A stretch of DNA of 64,000 nucleotides from CSSed11-175R1 sp041685735 (GTDB lineage Bacteria; Actinomycetota; Nitriliruptoria; Nitriliruptorales; Nitriliruptoraceae), in assembly GCA_041685735.1 (NCBI GenBank), contig JAWLFE010000011.1, positions 1-64,000 of the forward strand, given 5' to 3'. This document shows positions 24,707 through 34,331 of the stretch, one piece after another. Every line of letters begins with the position of its first letter. The stretch's first letter is position 1. Below the pieces are notes generated by a model, which made no database searches, was not told the origin of the DNA, and was given only the letters and a program-made list of their open reading frames with translations. Both the position numbers and the translations under genes were made by a program.

Positions 24707-26245
24707 ATGCCGGCCACCTCACCACCGACCCACACCCCCGGGCCCCCACGCGCCCGACGGGCCGCACGGCTGCGCGGCCACCGGCACACCATGGTCGCCC
24801 GCGAACACGCTCCCACCTACGACACGACCGCACGACCTGGCACCTACGCCGCGGCCGCGACGGCGGCCACCGAAGCGTCCCACACCCGCACCCTCCACGA
24901 CGATCCCACGGCCGATGTGGTGGACGAGAGCGATGGGGCGGAGGTGGCGTCGGGGGTGTTGCGGGACGCGATCGCTGAGATGGGGCGGGCTGCCGCGCGG
25001 GTCTCGGCGTTGGTCGCTGATGAGCGGGTCTCCGTCGGGCAGCTCGAGGGGCTCCTCGAGCTGCTGCGGGCCGTGGACCGGGGTCAGCAGGCTGCGGTGG
25101 CGTTGACCGACCAGGTCGAACAGGCCGGGCTGGCGGAACGCTCCGCGGCGTTACCGCTCGAGGGGCTGCTCGCGATGTCCTCGTCGTTACCGCATGGGGA
25201 GCGGCGGACGCTGGTGCGCACCGCGGAGCAGCTGCGGGCGATGCCACGGCTCGCGGCGGCGTGGCAGGCGGGGTTGGTCTCGAACGGTCAGGTCCGTGTG
25301 ATCCTGGCCGAGACCCGCCGGGTCCCCGCCAACCGCCGCGGCGAGCTGGACGCGTCGTTCACCGATCACACCCGGCTGCAACGTCTGGGACCGGACGAAC
25401 TGTTGGACGCGGTCACTGCACAGGTCTCGGCGCTGACCCCGGCCGAGACCGAGCGGCGGGAGCTGCGGCGGATCGAGGGCCGGTTCCTGGCCCTACAGCC
25501 TGCGCTTGACGGAGCCCTGTCCGGCTACTTCGAACTCGACCCCGAAGCCGCCGCGACCGTGCTCGACGCGCTCGACCAGGCCTCCCCGGCGCCGTCCGGC
25601 CCGAAGGACCACACCCGCGACGCCGACCACACCCCACAACCCACCAGCCGGTGGGAGAAGACAGCCAGCCGGGCCCGGCAACGTGCCGACGGGCTCGTGA
25701 CCCTCGCCGAAGCGTTCCTCGGCGGCCACCGGCCCGACGGCACGACCCGCCGCCCCAAACCCCGCGTGCTGGTGTGGACCGACATCGACACCCTCACCGG
25801 GCAGCGTGACACCCCGGGCCGGTTGCTGTGGGCTGCGATCGGGGGGCCGGTGCAGCTGACCCCTGCCGGGATCCGCCGGCTCGCATCCGACGCGACCCTG
25901 CAGCTGGTCCTGCACCACAACGGCCAGATCCTTGGGACCACCACCCCGACCGCGACCATCCCGGCCGCAGTCCGCACCGCGGTGGCTGCCCGTGACCGGG
26001 GCTGCCGGTTCCCGGGCTGCACCATGCCCATCGCCCACTGCGACCTGCACCACGTCACCCCCAGAGAACAGGGCGGGCCGACCACCTGCGACAACCTCGT
26101 CGCGGTCTGCCGACGCCACCACACCGCGATCACCAACCAGGCCTGGACCCTCACCATGGATGATCACGGCACCGTGACCCTCCGACGCGGGAACCGCACC
26201 GCCACCACCGACCCACCCCACCGACGAACCCTCCACCCCGGATAG
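24707..26245 (+). CDS. DUF222 / HNH endonuclease (13E12 repeat family)
   Basis: 512 residues. A disordered basic head of about 75 residues precedes the DUF222 domain (LRDAIAEMGRAAARVSALV; AAWQAGLVSNGQVRVILAE; SRARQRADGLVTLAEAFL). The C-terminal HNH nuclease has CRFPGC, HCDLHHVTPREQGGPT and NLVAVCRRHHTAI; the two CxxC-like pairs and HH/H residues are intact. ATG 24707 is chosen because the promoter places the transcript start there. These genes are multicopy in actinobacteria and are thought to behave like selfish or DNA-damage-induced endonucleases. GGTC-rich repeats flank it on both sides. Confidence 0.9.
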   Translation: MPATSPPTHTPGPPRARRAARLRGHRHTMVAREHAPTYDTTARPGTYAAAATAATEASHTRTLHDDPTADVVDESDGAEVASGVLRDAIAEMGRAAARVSALVADERVSVGQLEGLLELLRAVDRGQQAAVALTDQVEQAGLAERSAALPLEGLLAMSSSLPHGERRTLVRTAEQLRAMPRLAAAWQAGLVSNGQVRVILAETRRVPANRRGELDASFTDHTRLQRLGPDELLDAVTAQVSALTPAETERRELRRIEGRFLALQPALDGALSGYFELDPEAAATVLDALDQASPAPSGPKDHTRDADHTPQPTSRWEKTASRARQRADGLVTLAEAFLGGHRPDGTTRRPKPRVLVWTDIDTLTGQRDTPGRLLWAAIGGPVQLTPAGIRRLASDATLQLVLHHNGQILGTTTPTATIPAAVRTAVAARDRGCRFPGCTMPIAHCDLHHVTPREQGGPTTCDNLVAVCRRHHTAITNQAWTLTMDDHGTVTLRRGNRTATTDPPHRRTLHPG

Positions 26246-26361
26246 CCCGGCCGCCACACGGCAGCCGGGCCCCCACCCACGTCCACGGCCATCCATATCG
26301 CGAAGCAGCCACGTCCGCGATGGACAGGTGCCAGACGTCAGGCGGGCTGCCGGGGCCAGAG

Positions 26362-26450
26362 GGACCGCAGGCGCGGTGCGAGGGCGACGTGGACCGCAGG
26401 CGTGCCGCGAGGGTGATGGGGACCGCAGGGACGGCGCACCGGCGAGACGG
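26362..26450 (+). repeat. Three imperfect 29-bp tandem repeats
   Basis: GGACCGCAGG recurs at 26362, 26391 and 26420, followed each time by a related GC-rich tail. The 225-base gap 26246-26470 between the HNH gene and the convergent enoyl-CoA hydratase holds nothing else recognisable. Confidence 0.65.
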
Positions 26451-26470
26451 GCCGCCGGCACGCACCGAGG

Positions 26471-27262
26471 TCAGCGACCGGGGAACGTGGGACGTCGTCG
26501 GGACCTCGCCGCGTCGAGTCCCTCTTCGAGGTCCCGGGTGCCGTAACTGAGCGCCTGAGCCGCGGCTTCGCGTTCGAGCGTCGCTTCGAGGTGGTCGGTC
26601 TCCGTATGCCGCAGCGTCTCTCGGAGCTGGCGGATCACGACGGGGGAGGCGGTCGCGATCTCCGTCGCGAGCTCGAGGGATCGGGGCAGGACCTCGTCGT
26701 TCGCGACGTGCTCAAGGGCCATGCCGTACCCCGTGGCCACCTCGCCGGTGATGATCCGGCCCGTGTAGAGCAACTCGGCTGCACGCTGCTGACCGACGAT
26801 GCGGGGGAGCAACCAGCTTCCCGCCATCCCCGGGTGGAGTCCGAGTTGCGAGAAGTTGAGCCCGACCTTGGACTGCGAACCCAGGATCCGCAGGTCGCAG
26901 GCCAGCGCCACGCAGAGGCCCGCACCGATCGCGTGGCCGTTGATGGCGGCGATCACGGGGACCGGCAGACCCCGGATCTTCAGGAAGCGCCGGTAGAACG
27001 ACATCATCGTGTCGGTGGCATCGAAGCCGCTGTCGCGGGTTCGTCGGGCGAGGTCCTCGAGCATCCCGAGGTCACCGCCCGCCGAGAACGCCGGGGAGGT
27101 CCCCGTGATCACGACCACGCGCACCGAGGTGTCCTCCCGCAACTCGTCACAGCGTGCGGACAGGGCAGTGCCCATGTCCGCGGTCATCGCGTTCATCCGC
27201 GGAGGGTCGTCGAGGGTCAGCAGGACGACGCCGTCGTCACGGTGCTCGAGCAGGACGGACAT
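26471..27262 (-). CDS. Enoyl-CoA hydratase/isomerase family protein
   Basis: 263 residues, ATG with CTGGAG six bases upstream. The crotonase oxyanion-hole segments are present: FSAGGDLGMLEDL (first) and INGHAIGAGLCVALACDLRI (second), then GLHPGMAGSWLLPRIVG. The second catalytic Glu of true hydratases is replaced in this region by Gly/Met (HPGMAGSW), whereas the typical hydratase has E in PEAGGSQ; so isomerase, hydrolase or another crotonase reaction is possible. No linked beta-oxidation genes. Confidence 0.88.
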   Translation of the reverse strand: MSVLLEHRDDGVVLLTLDDPPRMNAMTADMGTALSARCDELREDTSVRVVVITGTSPAFSAGGDLGMLEDLARRTRDSGFDATDTMMSFYRRFLKIRGLPVPVIAAINGHAIGAGLCVALACDLRILGSQSKVGLNFSQLGLHPGMAGSWLLPRIVGQQRAAELLYTGRIITGEVATGYGMALEHVANDEVLPRSLELATEIATASPVVIRQLRETLRHTETDHLEATLEREAAAQALSYGTRDLEEGLDAARSRRRPTFPGR

Positions 27263-27275
27263 CGGCAACTCCAGG

Positions 27276-27327
27276 AGACATCGGGTCACGCCGCGGGCAG
27301 GAAGACATCGGCTCACGCCGCGGGCAG
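27276..27327 (-). repeat. 25-bp direct repeat, 27-bp period
   Basis: The segments 27276-27300 and 27303-27327 (starting AGACATCGG and ending CGCCGCGGGCAG) differ at one base. They lie in the 214-base gap upstream of the enoyl-CoA hydratase and look like a recent slippage duplication. No gene is seen in the gap. Confidence 0.7.
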
Positions 27328-27476
27328 CCGGCGGCGTGCGGGCGATGCTAGGCCACCGACGTCGGTTGACGGCCGTGCCGGTCCGGCTCGGGTTCCGCGT
27401 ACTGCGGGTTCGAGGTGCACGCGGATGGATGTGGGTGCACGCGGTTCCACGCGGCCGCAGGCGGGCCCGCGCAGGT

Positions 27477-28076
27477 TCAGGCGCCCAGACGTTCGACGGT
27501 CCAACTGCCGTCGGGCCACCGCGTGACCCATGTCGCGGTTGCGGTCCCCACCCGTAGCTTCAGCATCGTCGTCTCGTCCAGACCGAGCACGTGCGCGACG
27601 GCGCAGGTGATGGGTCCTCCGTGGCACACGACGACCACCGGAGCGTGTGCACCGGGATCGTCACGTCCGTGTCGCTGCCCGAGGTCCTCCAGTGCGTCCG
27701 TGACCCGTGCCCGCAGGTCGGTGAGCGGTTCACCATCGGGCGGGGTGAAGGCGGCGAAGGCCGTCGGGTCGACCTTGACCTCCTCCGGTACGTCGGACCA
27801 CAGCTCCTGCCAGGGGCGTCCCTCCCAGTCGCCGAGGTCACGTTCGGCCCAGCGGGCATCCACCTCGCCAGGGACGAGGTCGAGCAGTTCCGCCGACTGC
27901 CGGGTCCGCAGGGCGGGGGAGCGCACCACGGCCGTGGGATCGACCAGATCGATGCGCTCGCGGAGCCGGGTCACCTCGACCCGGCCGTGGTCCGACAGCG
28001 CGGGATCGGCGCGCTGGCCGTATGCGGTCCCGACCGCGTCGACCGCTCCATGCCGTACCAGGACGATGCGTGTCAC
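27477..28076 (-). CDS. cobC: Histidine phosphatase family protein, probable alpha-ribazole phosphatase
   Basis: About 199 residues. The phosphohistidine motif is VLVRHGAVD; YGQRADPALSDHG, SPALRTRQSAELL and the second His in VVVCHGGPI complete the phosphoglycerate mutase-like active site. The GTG at 28076 overlaps the cobS stop by four bases and gives the normal family N-terminus (MTRIVLVRHG); an ATG 12 bases upstream is also possible. Coupling to cobS makes removal of the 5'-phosphate of alpha-ribazole (lower loop of cobalamin) the likely role. Confidence 0.8.
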   Translation of the reverse strand: MTRIVLVRHGAVDAVGTAYGQRADPALSDHGRVEVTRLRERIDLVDPTAVVRSPALRTRQSAELLDLVPGEVDARWAERDLGDWEGRPWQELWSDVPEEVKVDPTAFAAFTPPDGEPLTDLRARVTDALEDLGQRHGRDDPGAHAPVVVVCHGGPITCAVAHVLGLDETTMLKLRVGTATATWVTRWPDGSWTVERLGA

Positions 28077-28876
28077 CAGGCTCCCCATCGGTCGAGTGCC
28101 ACGACGGCACCGGCGGTCAGGATCAGGACGATCTGTTGGGTGGCGCCGAGCACGTCGCCGGTCAGACCGCCGATGCGACGACGCGCGGCACGCCGGATGG
28201 CGGCGATCCCCAGCAGCGCGACGACCAGGGGGACGGCCGCCCACTGCCACAGGCACGCGACGCACACACCCAGGGTGGTCAGCAGCGCGAACGCGGAGCC
28301 GAGCGGGCCGACCGGCTCCGCGACCTGCGCGCCGGAGCCCCGATCGGCGACCGGGGGGAGCCACCGGATCTGCACGAGGATCGCGGCTCGCCCGACGACA
28401 TGCCCGACGAGGATGGCGCGGATGGCGCCGCCGAGGTCGACCTGGGCGAGCAGTGCGATCCGGAGGAGGAGCGACAGCACCAGGGCGCAGCCCCCATAGG
28501 TCCCGATCCGGGAATCGCGCATGATCTCGATGCGCCGCTCGGGATCCCACCCGCCCCAGAGCCCGTCGAAGGTGTCGGCCAGCCCATCCTCGTGGAACGC
28601 GCCGGTGACGCCCACGGCCATGATCACGGCACTCACCGCAGCGACCGGGGCGCCGAGCAGTGGCTCCATCGCGGCCCAGATGGCAAGGGTGATCCCGCCG
28701 ACGAGGAGCCCCGCCAGGGGGAACGCCGCTGTCGCCCGGCGCAGGTCACCGTCGACCACGGGGATCTGGGGTACCGGCAGGCGGGTCAGGAACTGCAGGG
28801 CGACCGCGAGGATGCGCAGGGGCTCGACCGGCCACGGCCACGGCCACGGCGCCGGCCGCGCCGTCGGGGTGTTCAT
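28073..28876 (-). CDS. cobS: Adenosylcobinamide-GDP ribazoletransferase
   Basis: 267 residues, six to seven membrane helices. FLTRLPVPQIPV near the N-terminus and FHEDGLADTFDGLWGGWDPERR are the CobS signature, followed by IMRDSRIGTYGG. It joins the lower-loop nucleotide to AdoCbi-GDP in the membrane. GGAG precedes the ATG by five bases. The cobU/cobT partners are not in the window. Confidence 0.93.
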   Translation of the reverse strand: MNTPTARPAPWPWPWPVEPLRILAVALQFLTRLPVPQIPVVDGDLRRATAAFPLAGLLVGGITLAIWAAMEPLLGAPVAAVSAVIMAVGVTGAFHEDGLADTFDGLWGGWDPERRIEIMRDSRIGTYGGCALVLSLLLRIALLAQVDLGGAIRAILVGHVVGRAAILVQIRWLPPVADRGSGAQVAEPVGPLGSAFALLTTLGVCVACLWQWAAVPLVVALLGIAAIRRAARRRIGGLTGDVLGATQQIVLILTAGAVVALDRWGAW

Positions 28877-28964
28877 CAGCGCTCCGGGACCGATCAGGGA
28901 TGGGCGAGCTGCGGTTGGTGTACGGCGGAGCGGACCCTACCCGCGTCGGTGATGGAGCCAGGCT

Positions 28965-29009
28965 GGACATCGCCGGGTGGGACATCGCCGGGTGGGACAC
29001 CCCCGGCCT
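28965..29009 (+). repeat. 15-bp tandem repeat, two exact copies and one degenerate
   Basis: GGACATCGCCGGGTG at 28965-28979 and 28980-28994, then a partly matching third unit. It lies in the 399-base gap 28877-29275 between divergent cobS and gltB. That gap must hold both promoters; TACGCT near 29048 is a possible -10 for gltB. No gene is supported there. Confidence 0.7.
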
Positions 29010-29275
29010 GACACGGTCAGGTTGGACACCGTGGGGAGCCGGCAGCTACGCTCGGTGCGAAGCAACGGCGCTTCCGCATCCGCGGGGCGCCGTTCGTGCG
29101 TTCGGGCCCTGCTGCTCGTTCGGATCCGCCCTGGTTCGGCGCCCGGGTGCCCTCGCGGGTCTCCGCCGATCGTGTGGGCTCCGGTCGCTCCGAGTCGGTT
29201 CGTGACGCTCGAAGCCCCCACGGATGCCGGTTCCCGCCATGTCGTCCCATCCGGTTTTCGTCGAGGAGTTCGCCC

Positions 29276-32200
29276 GTGTCCGCATCCGCTCTGCCTCCGT
29301 CCACGCAGCACCTCGATGCAGCTGACCCGAGGTTCAGCGGGTTCGACGTCCGTGGTGAACGCGACGCGTGCGGCATCGGGTTCGTGACCCATGTCGATGG
29401 CAAGCCTCGGCGCAGCACCGTCACCATGGCGCTGCAGGGCCTGGCGGGGGTCAAGCACCGGGGTGCGGTGGCGGCCGATGCGAAGTCGGGTGACGGGGCC
29501 GGCATCCTGACCCAGATCCCGCGCGAACTGGCTGCGTCGTGGGCCGAGGAGCTCGGAGCGGCGGACGTGGACCCGGAGCGGATCGGGATCCTGGTGCTGT
29601 TCCTGCAGCCGGGAGACAGCCCGGAGGACGAAGCCGCGAGGCAGACCGTGCGGGACGCCGTCACGGCGGCCTGCGAGGCGCAGCAGGTGCCGCTCATCGG
29701 CTTCCGCGAGGTGCCGACCAACCCCGCTGCGATCGGCGAGATGGCGCTGGCGGTCCAGCCGGCGCTCGTCCAGGCCGTCATGCTGCGACCCGAGGGTGCC
29801 GATGACATCGAGGCAGAGCGGGCGGCGTACCGCGTACGTCGTCAGGCGCGCAAGGCCAGCGAGGCGGCGGGTGCGCGGTACTACGCCGCGTCGTGTTCGT
29901 TCCTGACCGTGACCTACAAGGCCATGGCCGACGCGGACCAGCTCGACGACTTCTACCTCGATCTACAGGACGAGCGCTTCACCTCGGCCCTGGCGATCTT
30001 CCACTCCCGGTTCTCGACCAACACCGCCCCGACGTGGGAACGCGCCCAGCCGTTCCGGATGCTGTGCCACAACGGCGAGATCAACACGATCATGGGCAAC
30101 GTGGCGTTGATGCGTGCCCGTGAGGGTGAGCTCGGCCCGGGATCGCTGTCGCTCGACGGCACCGATTGGGTGGACCCGGCCCTGATGGCGCCCATCATCG
30201 ACCTCGATCAGTCGGACTCGGCGAAGCTCGATGGTGCGCTGGAACTGCTGGTCCGTGGCGGTCGTGACGTGCGGCACGCACAGGCGATGCTCGTGCCGCA
30301 GGTCTGGGAGGGTGCGCGCGACGTCGACCCGGAGATCCGTGACTTCTACCGCTACCACAGCGGGATCGTCGAACCCTGGGACGGTCCGGCGGGCCTGATC
30401 TTCACCGACGGCCGTCGGGTGGGGGCCACGCTCGACCGCAACGGCCTGCGCCCCCTGCGCTACCACGTCTGTGAGGACGGCACGGTGGTGGCATCGTCGG
30501 AGGTCGGGGCGGTCAGTACCTCGCTGCCGACGGACCACGCCGACCACCACGGGTCGGTGCGGCGCGAACGGCTCGGTCCCGGGCAGATGCTCTGTGTCGA
30601 TCCGGACGAGGGTGGCCTGCAGGAGGACCGTGAGATCAAGCTGCGCCTGGCCAAGCGCCAGCCGTACGGATCGTGGTTGGAGCAGAACCTGGCGCAGGTC
30701 AACGCCGGGCACCCGATCGAGGGTGCTCCGGACGATCTGCGGCAGCGGCAGCTCGCGTTCGGGTTCACCAAGGAGGAGATCATCTCCATCCTGCGTCCGA
30801 TGGCCACGCAGGGCAAGGAGACGACCTCGTCGATGGGTGACGACACCCCGATGGAGCCGCTCAGCCACGTGCGCCGGCCGATCGCGCACTTCCTCAAGCA
30901 GCGTTTCGCGCAGGTGACCAACCCCCCGATCGACCACCACCGCGAACACGAGGTCATGAGCCTGCGCACGCTGCTCGGTCCGCGGCAGCCGCTCTTGACC
31001 GAACGGCCGGAGGCAGCCCGACTGGCCGAGCTCGGGTCGTTCTTCCTGTTCCCGGACGGTCTGCAGCGCATCGTGCTCGACCCGGAGATCCCGTTCGCCG
31101 TGCAGGCGGTCGATGCGACCTTCCCGGTCATCGAGGGGCCGGCGGGACTCGAAGTGGCATTGGAGCGACTGGGCACCGAAGCGGCCGAGCACGTCCGCGC
31201 AGGTGCCGGCATCGTGGTGGTCTCCGACGTCGGCGTGGACGAGGACCGCTGCCGTGTCCCGATCCTGTTGGCGGTCGGTGCGGTGCACCAGGCGCTGCTC
31301 GCCAAGGGGTTGCGGACCAAGACGTCGCTCGTCGCGGAGACCGACGAGGCCCGCGAGACCCACGACATGGCGACCCTGCTGGGCTTCGGTGCCGACGCGA
31401 TCGTGCCGCGCCTGGTCCTGCAGACCATCGCCGATCTGGCGGACGAGGGCCGCATCGGTGGGGACAACCCCTCGGCCAGCATCGCGCAGGAGCGCTACCG
31501 CAACGCCGCCGAGGACGGCGTGCTCAAGATCATGTCCAAGATGGGCATCTCGGTCCTGGACAGCTACCGCAGCGCCCAGATCTTCGAGGCGATGGGGCTC
31601 GGACCCGACGTGATCGGGCGGTGCTTCGCCGGCGTGACCTCCACGCTCGGTGGGCTGACGCTGGCTGACCTGGCGGAGGACGTGCTCGGCCAGCACACGG
31701 ATGCCTTCGACCTCGAGGAACCCGCCGAGGAGGGCGAGCCGGTCAAGATGCCCGACCTGACGAGCCCCGGCATCATCAAGTGGAGGAAGAACGGCGAGTT
31801 CCACGACATGAACAAGCCCGTGATCGAGGCCCTGCACGACGTGCTCGGCCTCGGGCGCAAGCCGGCGACCGAGCCCTTCGTGCTCGATGGGGCGGGGAGT
31901 TCGTCGGAGGTGGACGGGACCACCGCGCAGTTGCTGCGGCAGGCGGTCAACGAGGGCCGTCACGACCTCTACCAGGTCTTCAGCGAGTCGGTGCGCACCC
32001 GTCCGACGGCGTATCCACGCGACTTCCTGACCCCCATCCCGGCCGGTGAGCCGATCCCGCTGGACGAGGTGGAACCGGTCAGTGCCATCACCCGGCGGTT
32101 CTCCACCGGCGCGATGTCGCACGGCGCCCTGTCGGCAGAGGCACATGAGACCCTCGCAGCGGGCCTCAACCTGATCGGTGGGCGGGCCAACTCCGGCGAA

Positions 32201-33958
32201 GGTGGCGAGGACCCGGCGCGGTTCCGCACCCGCGGCAGCGAACGCGACCTCGACTGCCGGATCAAGCAGGTCGCTTCGGGACGGTTCGGGGTCACACCGC
32301 AGTACCTCGCCAACGCGCACATGTTGCAGATCAAGATGGCGCAGGGATCGAAGCCCGGGGAGGGCGGCCAGATCCCCGGCCACAAGGTGACCGACGAGAT
32401 CGCGCGGCTGCGTCACACGACCCCTGGGGTCACCCTGATCAGCCCCCCGCCCCACCACGACATCTACTCGATCGAGGACCTCGCCCAGCTCATCTTCGAT
32501 CTCAAGCAGGTCAACCCGGATGCGGAGGTCGACGTCAAGCTCGTCGCCGAAGCCGGTATCGGGACCGTCGCCGCCGGGGTGGTCAAGGCCCTGGCTGATT
32601 CGATCCACATCTCCGGCAACGACGGGGGCACGGGAGCATCACCACTGTCGTCGATCCAGCATGCCGGGCTGCCGTGGGAGCTCGGTCTGGCCGAGGTGCA
32701 GCACAGCCTGCGGGTCAACGACCTGCGTGGCCGGGTGAAGCTCCGGGTCGACGGGGGTTTCAAGACCGGGCACGACGTCCTCATGGCCGCACTGCTGGGC
32801 GCCGACGAGGTCTCGTTCGGAACGGCGGCGCTGTTCGCGGAGGGCTGCATCATGGCCCGGGCGTGTCATCGCGACACCTGTCCCGTCGGCATCACGACGC
32901 AGCGTCGGGACCTGCGCGACAAGTTCGTCGGGACCCCGGAGATGGTGGCCGGCTACCTCACGATGGTCGCCGAGGAGACGCGACGCCTCCTGGCGTCGCT
33001 CGGGCTGCGCACGCTCGACGAGGCGATCGGCCGGGTGGATCTGCTCCAGCGTCGCGACGACCTGGACGGCCGCGCGGAGCGCATCGATGTCTCACCGCTG
33101 CTGGTCGACCCGGGGGTCGGCGAGCGCCACTTCGTCGCACGTGAGCCGATCCAGGATCCCCGCAGTGACCTGGGTGACCGGGTCTTCGACGACGCGCTCG
33201 AGACCGTCTTCCTCGGTGGCATCGTCGAGTACACCTATCGGATCACCAACGCGGACCGGACCGTCGGGGCGCGCCTGGGTGGCGCGGTCGGACTGGAGTT
33301 CGCGGAGGAGGAGCCGCCGGGCATGGCGCGCCTGCGCTTCAGCGGTTCCGCCGGACAGTCGTTCGGTGCGTTCACCAGTCGGGGGGTCGAGCTCGTCCTG
33401 ACCGGCGAGGCCAACGACTACGTCGGCAAGGGTCTTGGCGGTGGGCGGATCGTGATCCGCCCACCCGAGGACGACGCGGGTGACCCGGTCCTGGTCGGCA
33501 ACACCGTGCTCTACGGTGCGACCGGTGGGCAGCTGTTCGTGGCCGGTCGGACCGGTGAGCGCTTCGCGGTGCGCAACTCTGGGGCGACCGCGGTCGTCGA
33601 GGGGACCGGAGACCACGCCTGCGAGTACATGACCGGCGGCACGGTGGTCGTGCTCGGTCCTACCGGCAACAACATCGGTGCCGGGATGTCGGGTGGAGAG
33701 TGCTACGTGCACGATCCGCGCGGTGAGGTGCTGGCACGGGTCAACCGACAGCTCGTCGAGGCTCGACGCCCGGACGGGTTCCAGCTCGCCGGGATCCGCG
33801 ACCTCATCGAGGAGCACGCGCAGACGACCGGGTCGACCCGGGCCGCCCGGCTGCTGGAGGACTGGGAGGCCACGGCGGATTCCTTCTGGCGGATCGCCCC
33901 GAAGACCGAGCTGGAACGCGTCGCCTCCTCGGAGAGTGCCGGCGCGAAGGCGGACTGA
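29276..33958 (+). CDS. gltB: Glutamate synthase large (alpha) subunit
   Basis: About 1560 residues, normal length. GTG 29276 has GAGGAG seven bases upstream; the reading frame extends further but is not protein-like. The class II amidotransferase begins at Cys32 (RDACGIGF) after a propeptide to be cleaved. FSTNTAPTWERAQPFRMLCHNGEINT follows in the glutaminase domain. The central and FMN domains contain ANSGEGGED and GNDGGTGASPLSS, and the 3Fe-4S cluster loop is CHRDTCPVGI. The beta-helix end shows GGNNIGAG-like TGNNIGAGMSGGECYV. Makes two glutamate from glutamine and 2-oxoglutarate. The small subunit gltD, usually adjacent, is absent here. Confidence 0.96.
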   Translation: MSASALPPSTQHLDAADPRFSGFDVRGERDACGIGFVTHVDGKPRRSTVTMALQGLAGVKHRGAVAADAKSGDGAGILTQIPRELAASWAEELGAADVDPERIGILVLFLQPGDSPEDEAARQTVRDAVTAACEAQQVPLIGFREVPTNPAAIGEMALAVQPALVQAVMLRPEGADDIEAERAAYRVRRQARKASEAAGARYYAASCSFLTVTYKAMADADQLDDFYLDLQDERFTSALAIFHSRFSTNTAPTWERAQPFRMLCHNGEINTIMGNVALMRAREGELGPGSLSLDGTDWVDPALMAPIIDLDQSDSAKLDGALELLVRGGRDVRHAQAMLVPQVWEGARDVDPEIRDFYRYHSGIVEPWDGPAGLIFTDGRRVGATLDRNGLRPLRYHVCEDGTVVASSEVGAVSTSLPTDHADHHGSVRRERLGPGQMLCVDPDEGGLQEDREIKLRLAKRQPYGSWLEQNLAQVNAGHPIEGAPDDLRQRQLAFGFTKEEIISILRPMATQGKETTSSMGDDTPMEPLSHVRRPIAHFLKQRFAQVTNPPIDHHREHEVMSLRTLLGPRQPLLTERPEAARLAELGSFFLFPDGLQRIVLDPEIPFAVQAVDATFPVIEGPAGLEVALERLGTEAAEHVRAGAGIVVVSDVGVDEDRCRVPILLAVGAVHQALLAKGLRTKTSLVAETDEARETHDMATLLGFGADAIVPRLVLQTIADLADEGRIGGDNPSASIAQERYRNAAEDGVLKIMSKMGISVLDSYRSAQIFEAMGLGPDVIGRCFAGVTSTLGGLTLADLAEDVLGQHTDAFDLEEPAEEGEPVKMPDLTSPGIIKWRKNGEFHDMNKPVIEALHDVLGLGRKPATEPFVLDGAGSSSEVDGTTAQLLRQAVNEGRHDLYQVFSESVRTRPTAYPRDFLTPIPAGEPIPLDEVEPVSAITRRFSTGAMSHGALSAEAHETLAAGLNLIGGRANSGEGGEDPARFRTRGSERDLDCRIKQVASGRFGVTPQYLANAHMLQIKMAQGSKPGEGGQIPGHKVTDEIARLRHTTPGVTLISPPPHHDIYSIEDLAQLIFDLKQVNPDAEVDVKLVAEAGIGTVAAGVVKALADSIHISGNDGGTGASPLSSIQHAGLPWELGLAEVQHSLRVNDLRGRVKLRVDGGFKTGHDVLMAALLGADEVSFGTAALFAEGCIMARACHRDTCPVGITTQRRDLRDKFVGTPEMVAGYLTMVAEETRRLLASLGLRTLDEAIGRVDLLQRRDDLDGRAERIDVSPLLVDPGVGERHFVAREPIQDPRSDLGDRVFDDALETVFLGGIVEYTYRITNADRTVGARLGGAVGLEFAEEEPPGMARLRFSGSAGQSFGAFTSRGVELVLTGEANDYVGKGLGGGRIVIRPPEDDAGDPVLVGNTVLYGATGGQLFVAGRTGERFAVRNSGATAVVEGTGDHACEYMTGGTVVVLGPTGNNIGAGMSGGECYVHDPRGEVLARVNRQLVEARRPDGFQLAGIRDLIEEHAQTTGSTRAARLLEDWEATADSFWRIAPKTELERVASSESAGAKAD

Positions 33959-34092
33959 GAGGACGAACGCCGACCGGCCGACCGGCCGAACGGCCGACGA
34001 TGCGGCGACGAGGCGGCGCGCGGGCAGTAGGCTCACGCGCCGCAACGTGTCCCGTCGGTCCGTGGCCGCCGGCTCTCGACCCACCGTCGAGA

Positions 34093-34191
34093 TCGACCCG
34101 CCGTCGAGATCGACCCGCCGTCAAGGTGTCCCGTGCTCAACGCCCTCCGTGCCCACGCCTCGCATCCCTGGATCATCGCGGTCGTGTTCGT
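34093..34191 (+). other. Contig-end copy of 34292-34390 (99 bp, identical)
   Basis: The 99 bases before the first N-gap are identical to the 99 bases after it. Both contain a tandem of the 17-base unit TCGACCCGCCGTCGAGA. This is what two overlapping contig ends look like when a scaffolder inserts 100 Ns instead of merging them. The true sequence most likely has one copy and no gap. Confidence 0.85.
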
Positions 34192-34291
34192 NNNNNNNNN
34201 NNNNNNNNNNNNNNNNNNNNNNNNNNNNNNNNNNNNNNNNNNNNNNNNNNNNNNNNNNNNNNNNNNNNNNNNNNNNNNNNNNNNNNNNNNN
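34192..34291. other. 100-N assembly gap (probably artefactual)
   Basis: Exactly 100 Ns flanked by identical 99-bp ends; see the preceding entry. Confidence 0.95.
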
Positions 34292-34331
34292 TCGACCCGC
34301 CGTCGAGATCGACCCGCCGTCAAGGTGTCCC

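Noticed and set aside
24400..26450. CRISPR array in the repeats around the HNH gene
   Set aside because: Three imperfect repeats without spacers of constant length and no cas genes.
29963..32608. 881-residue open frame antisense to gltB
   Set aside because: High-GC shadow of an intact conserved gene; composition is Arg/His/Gln-rich with no motif.
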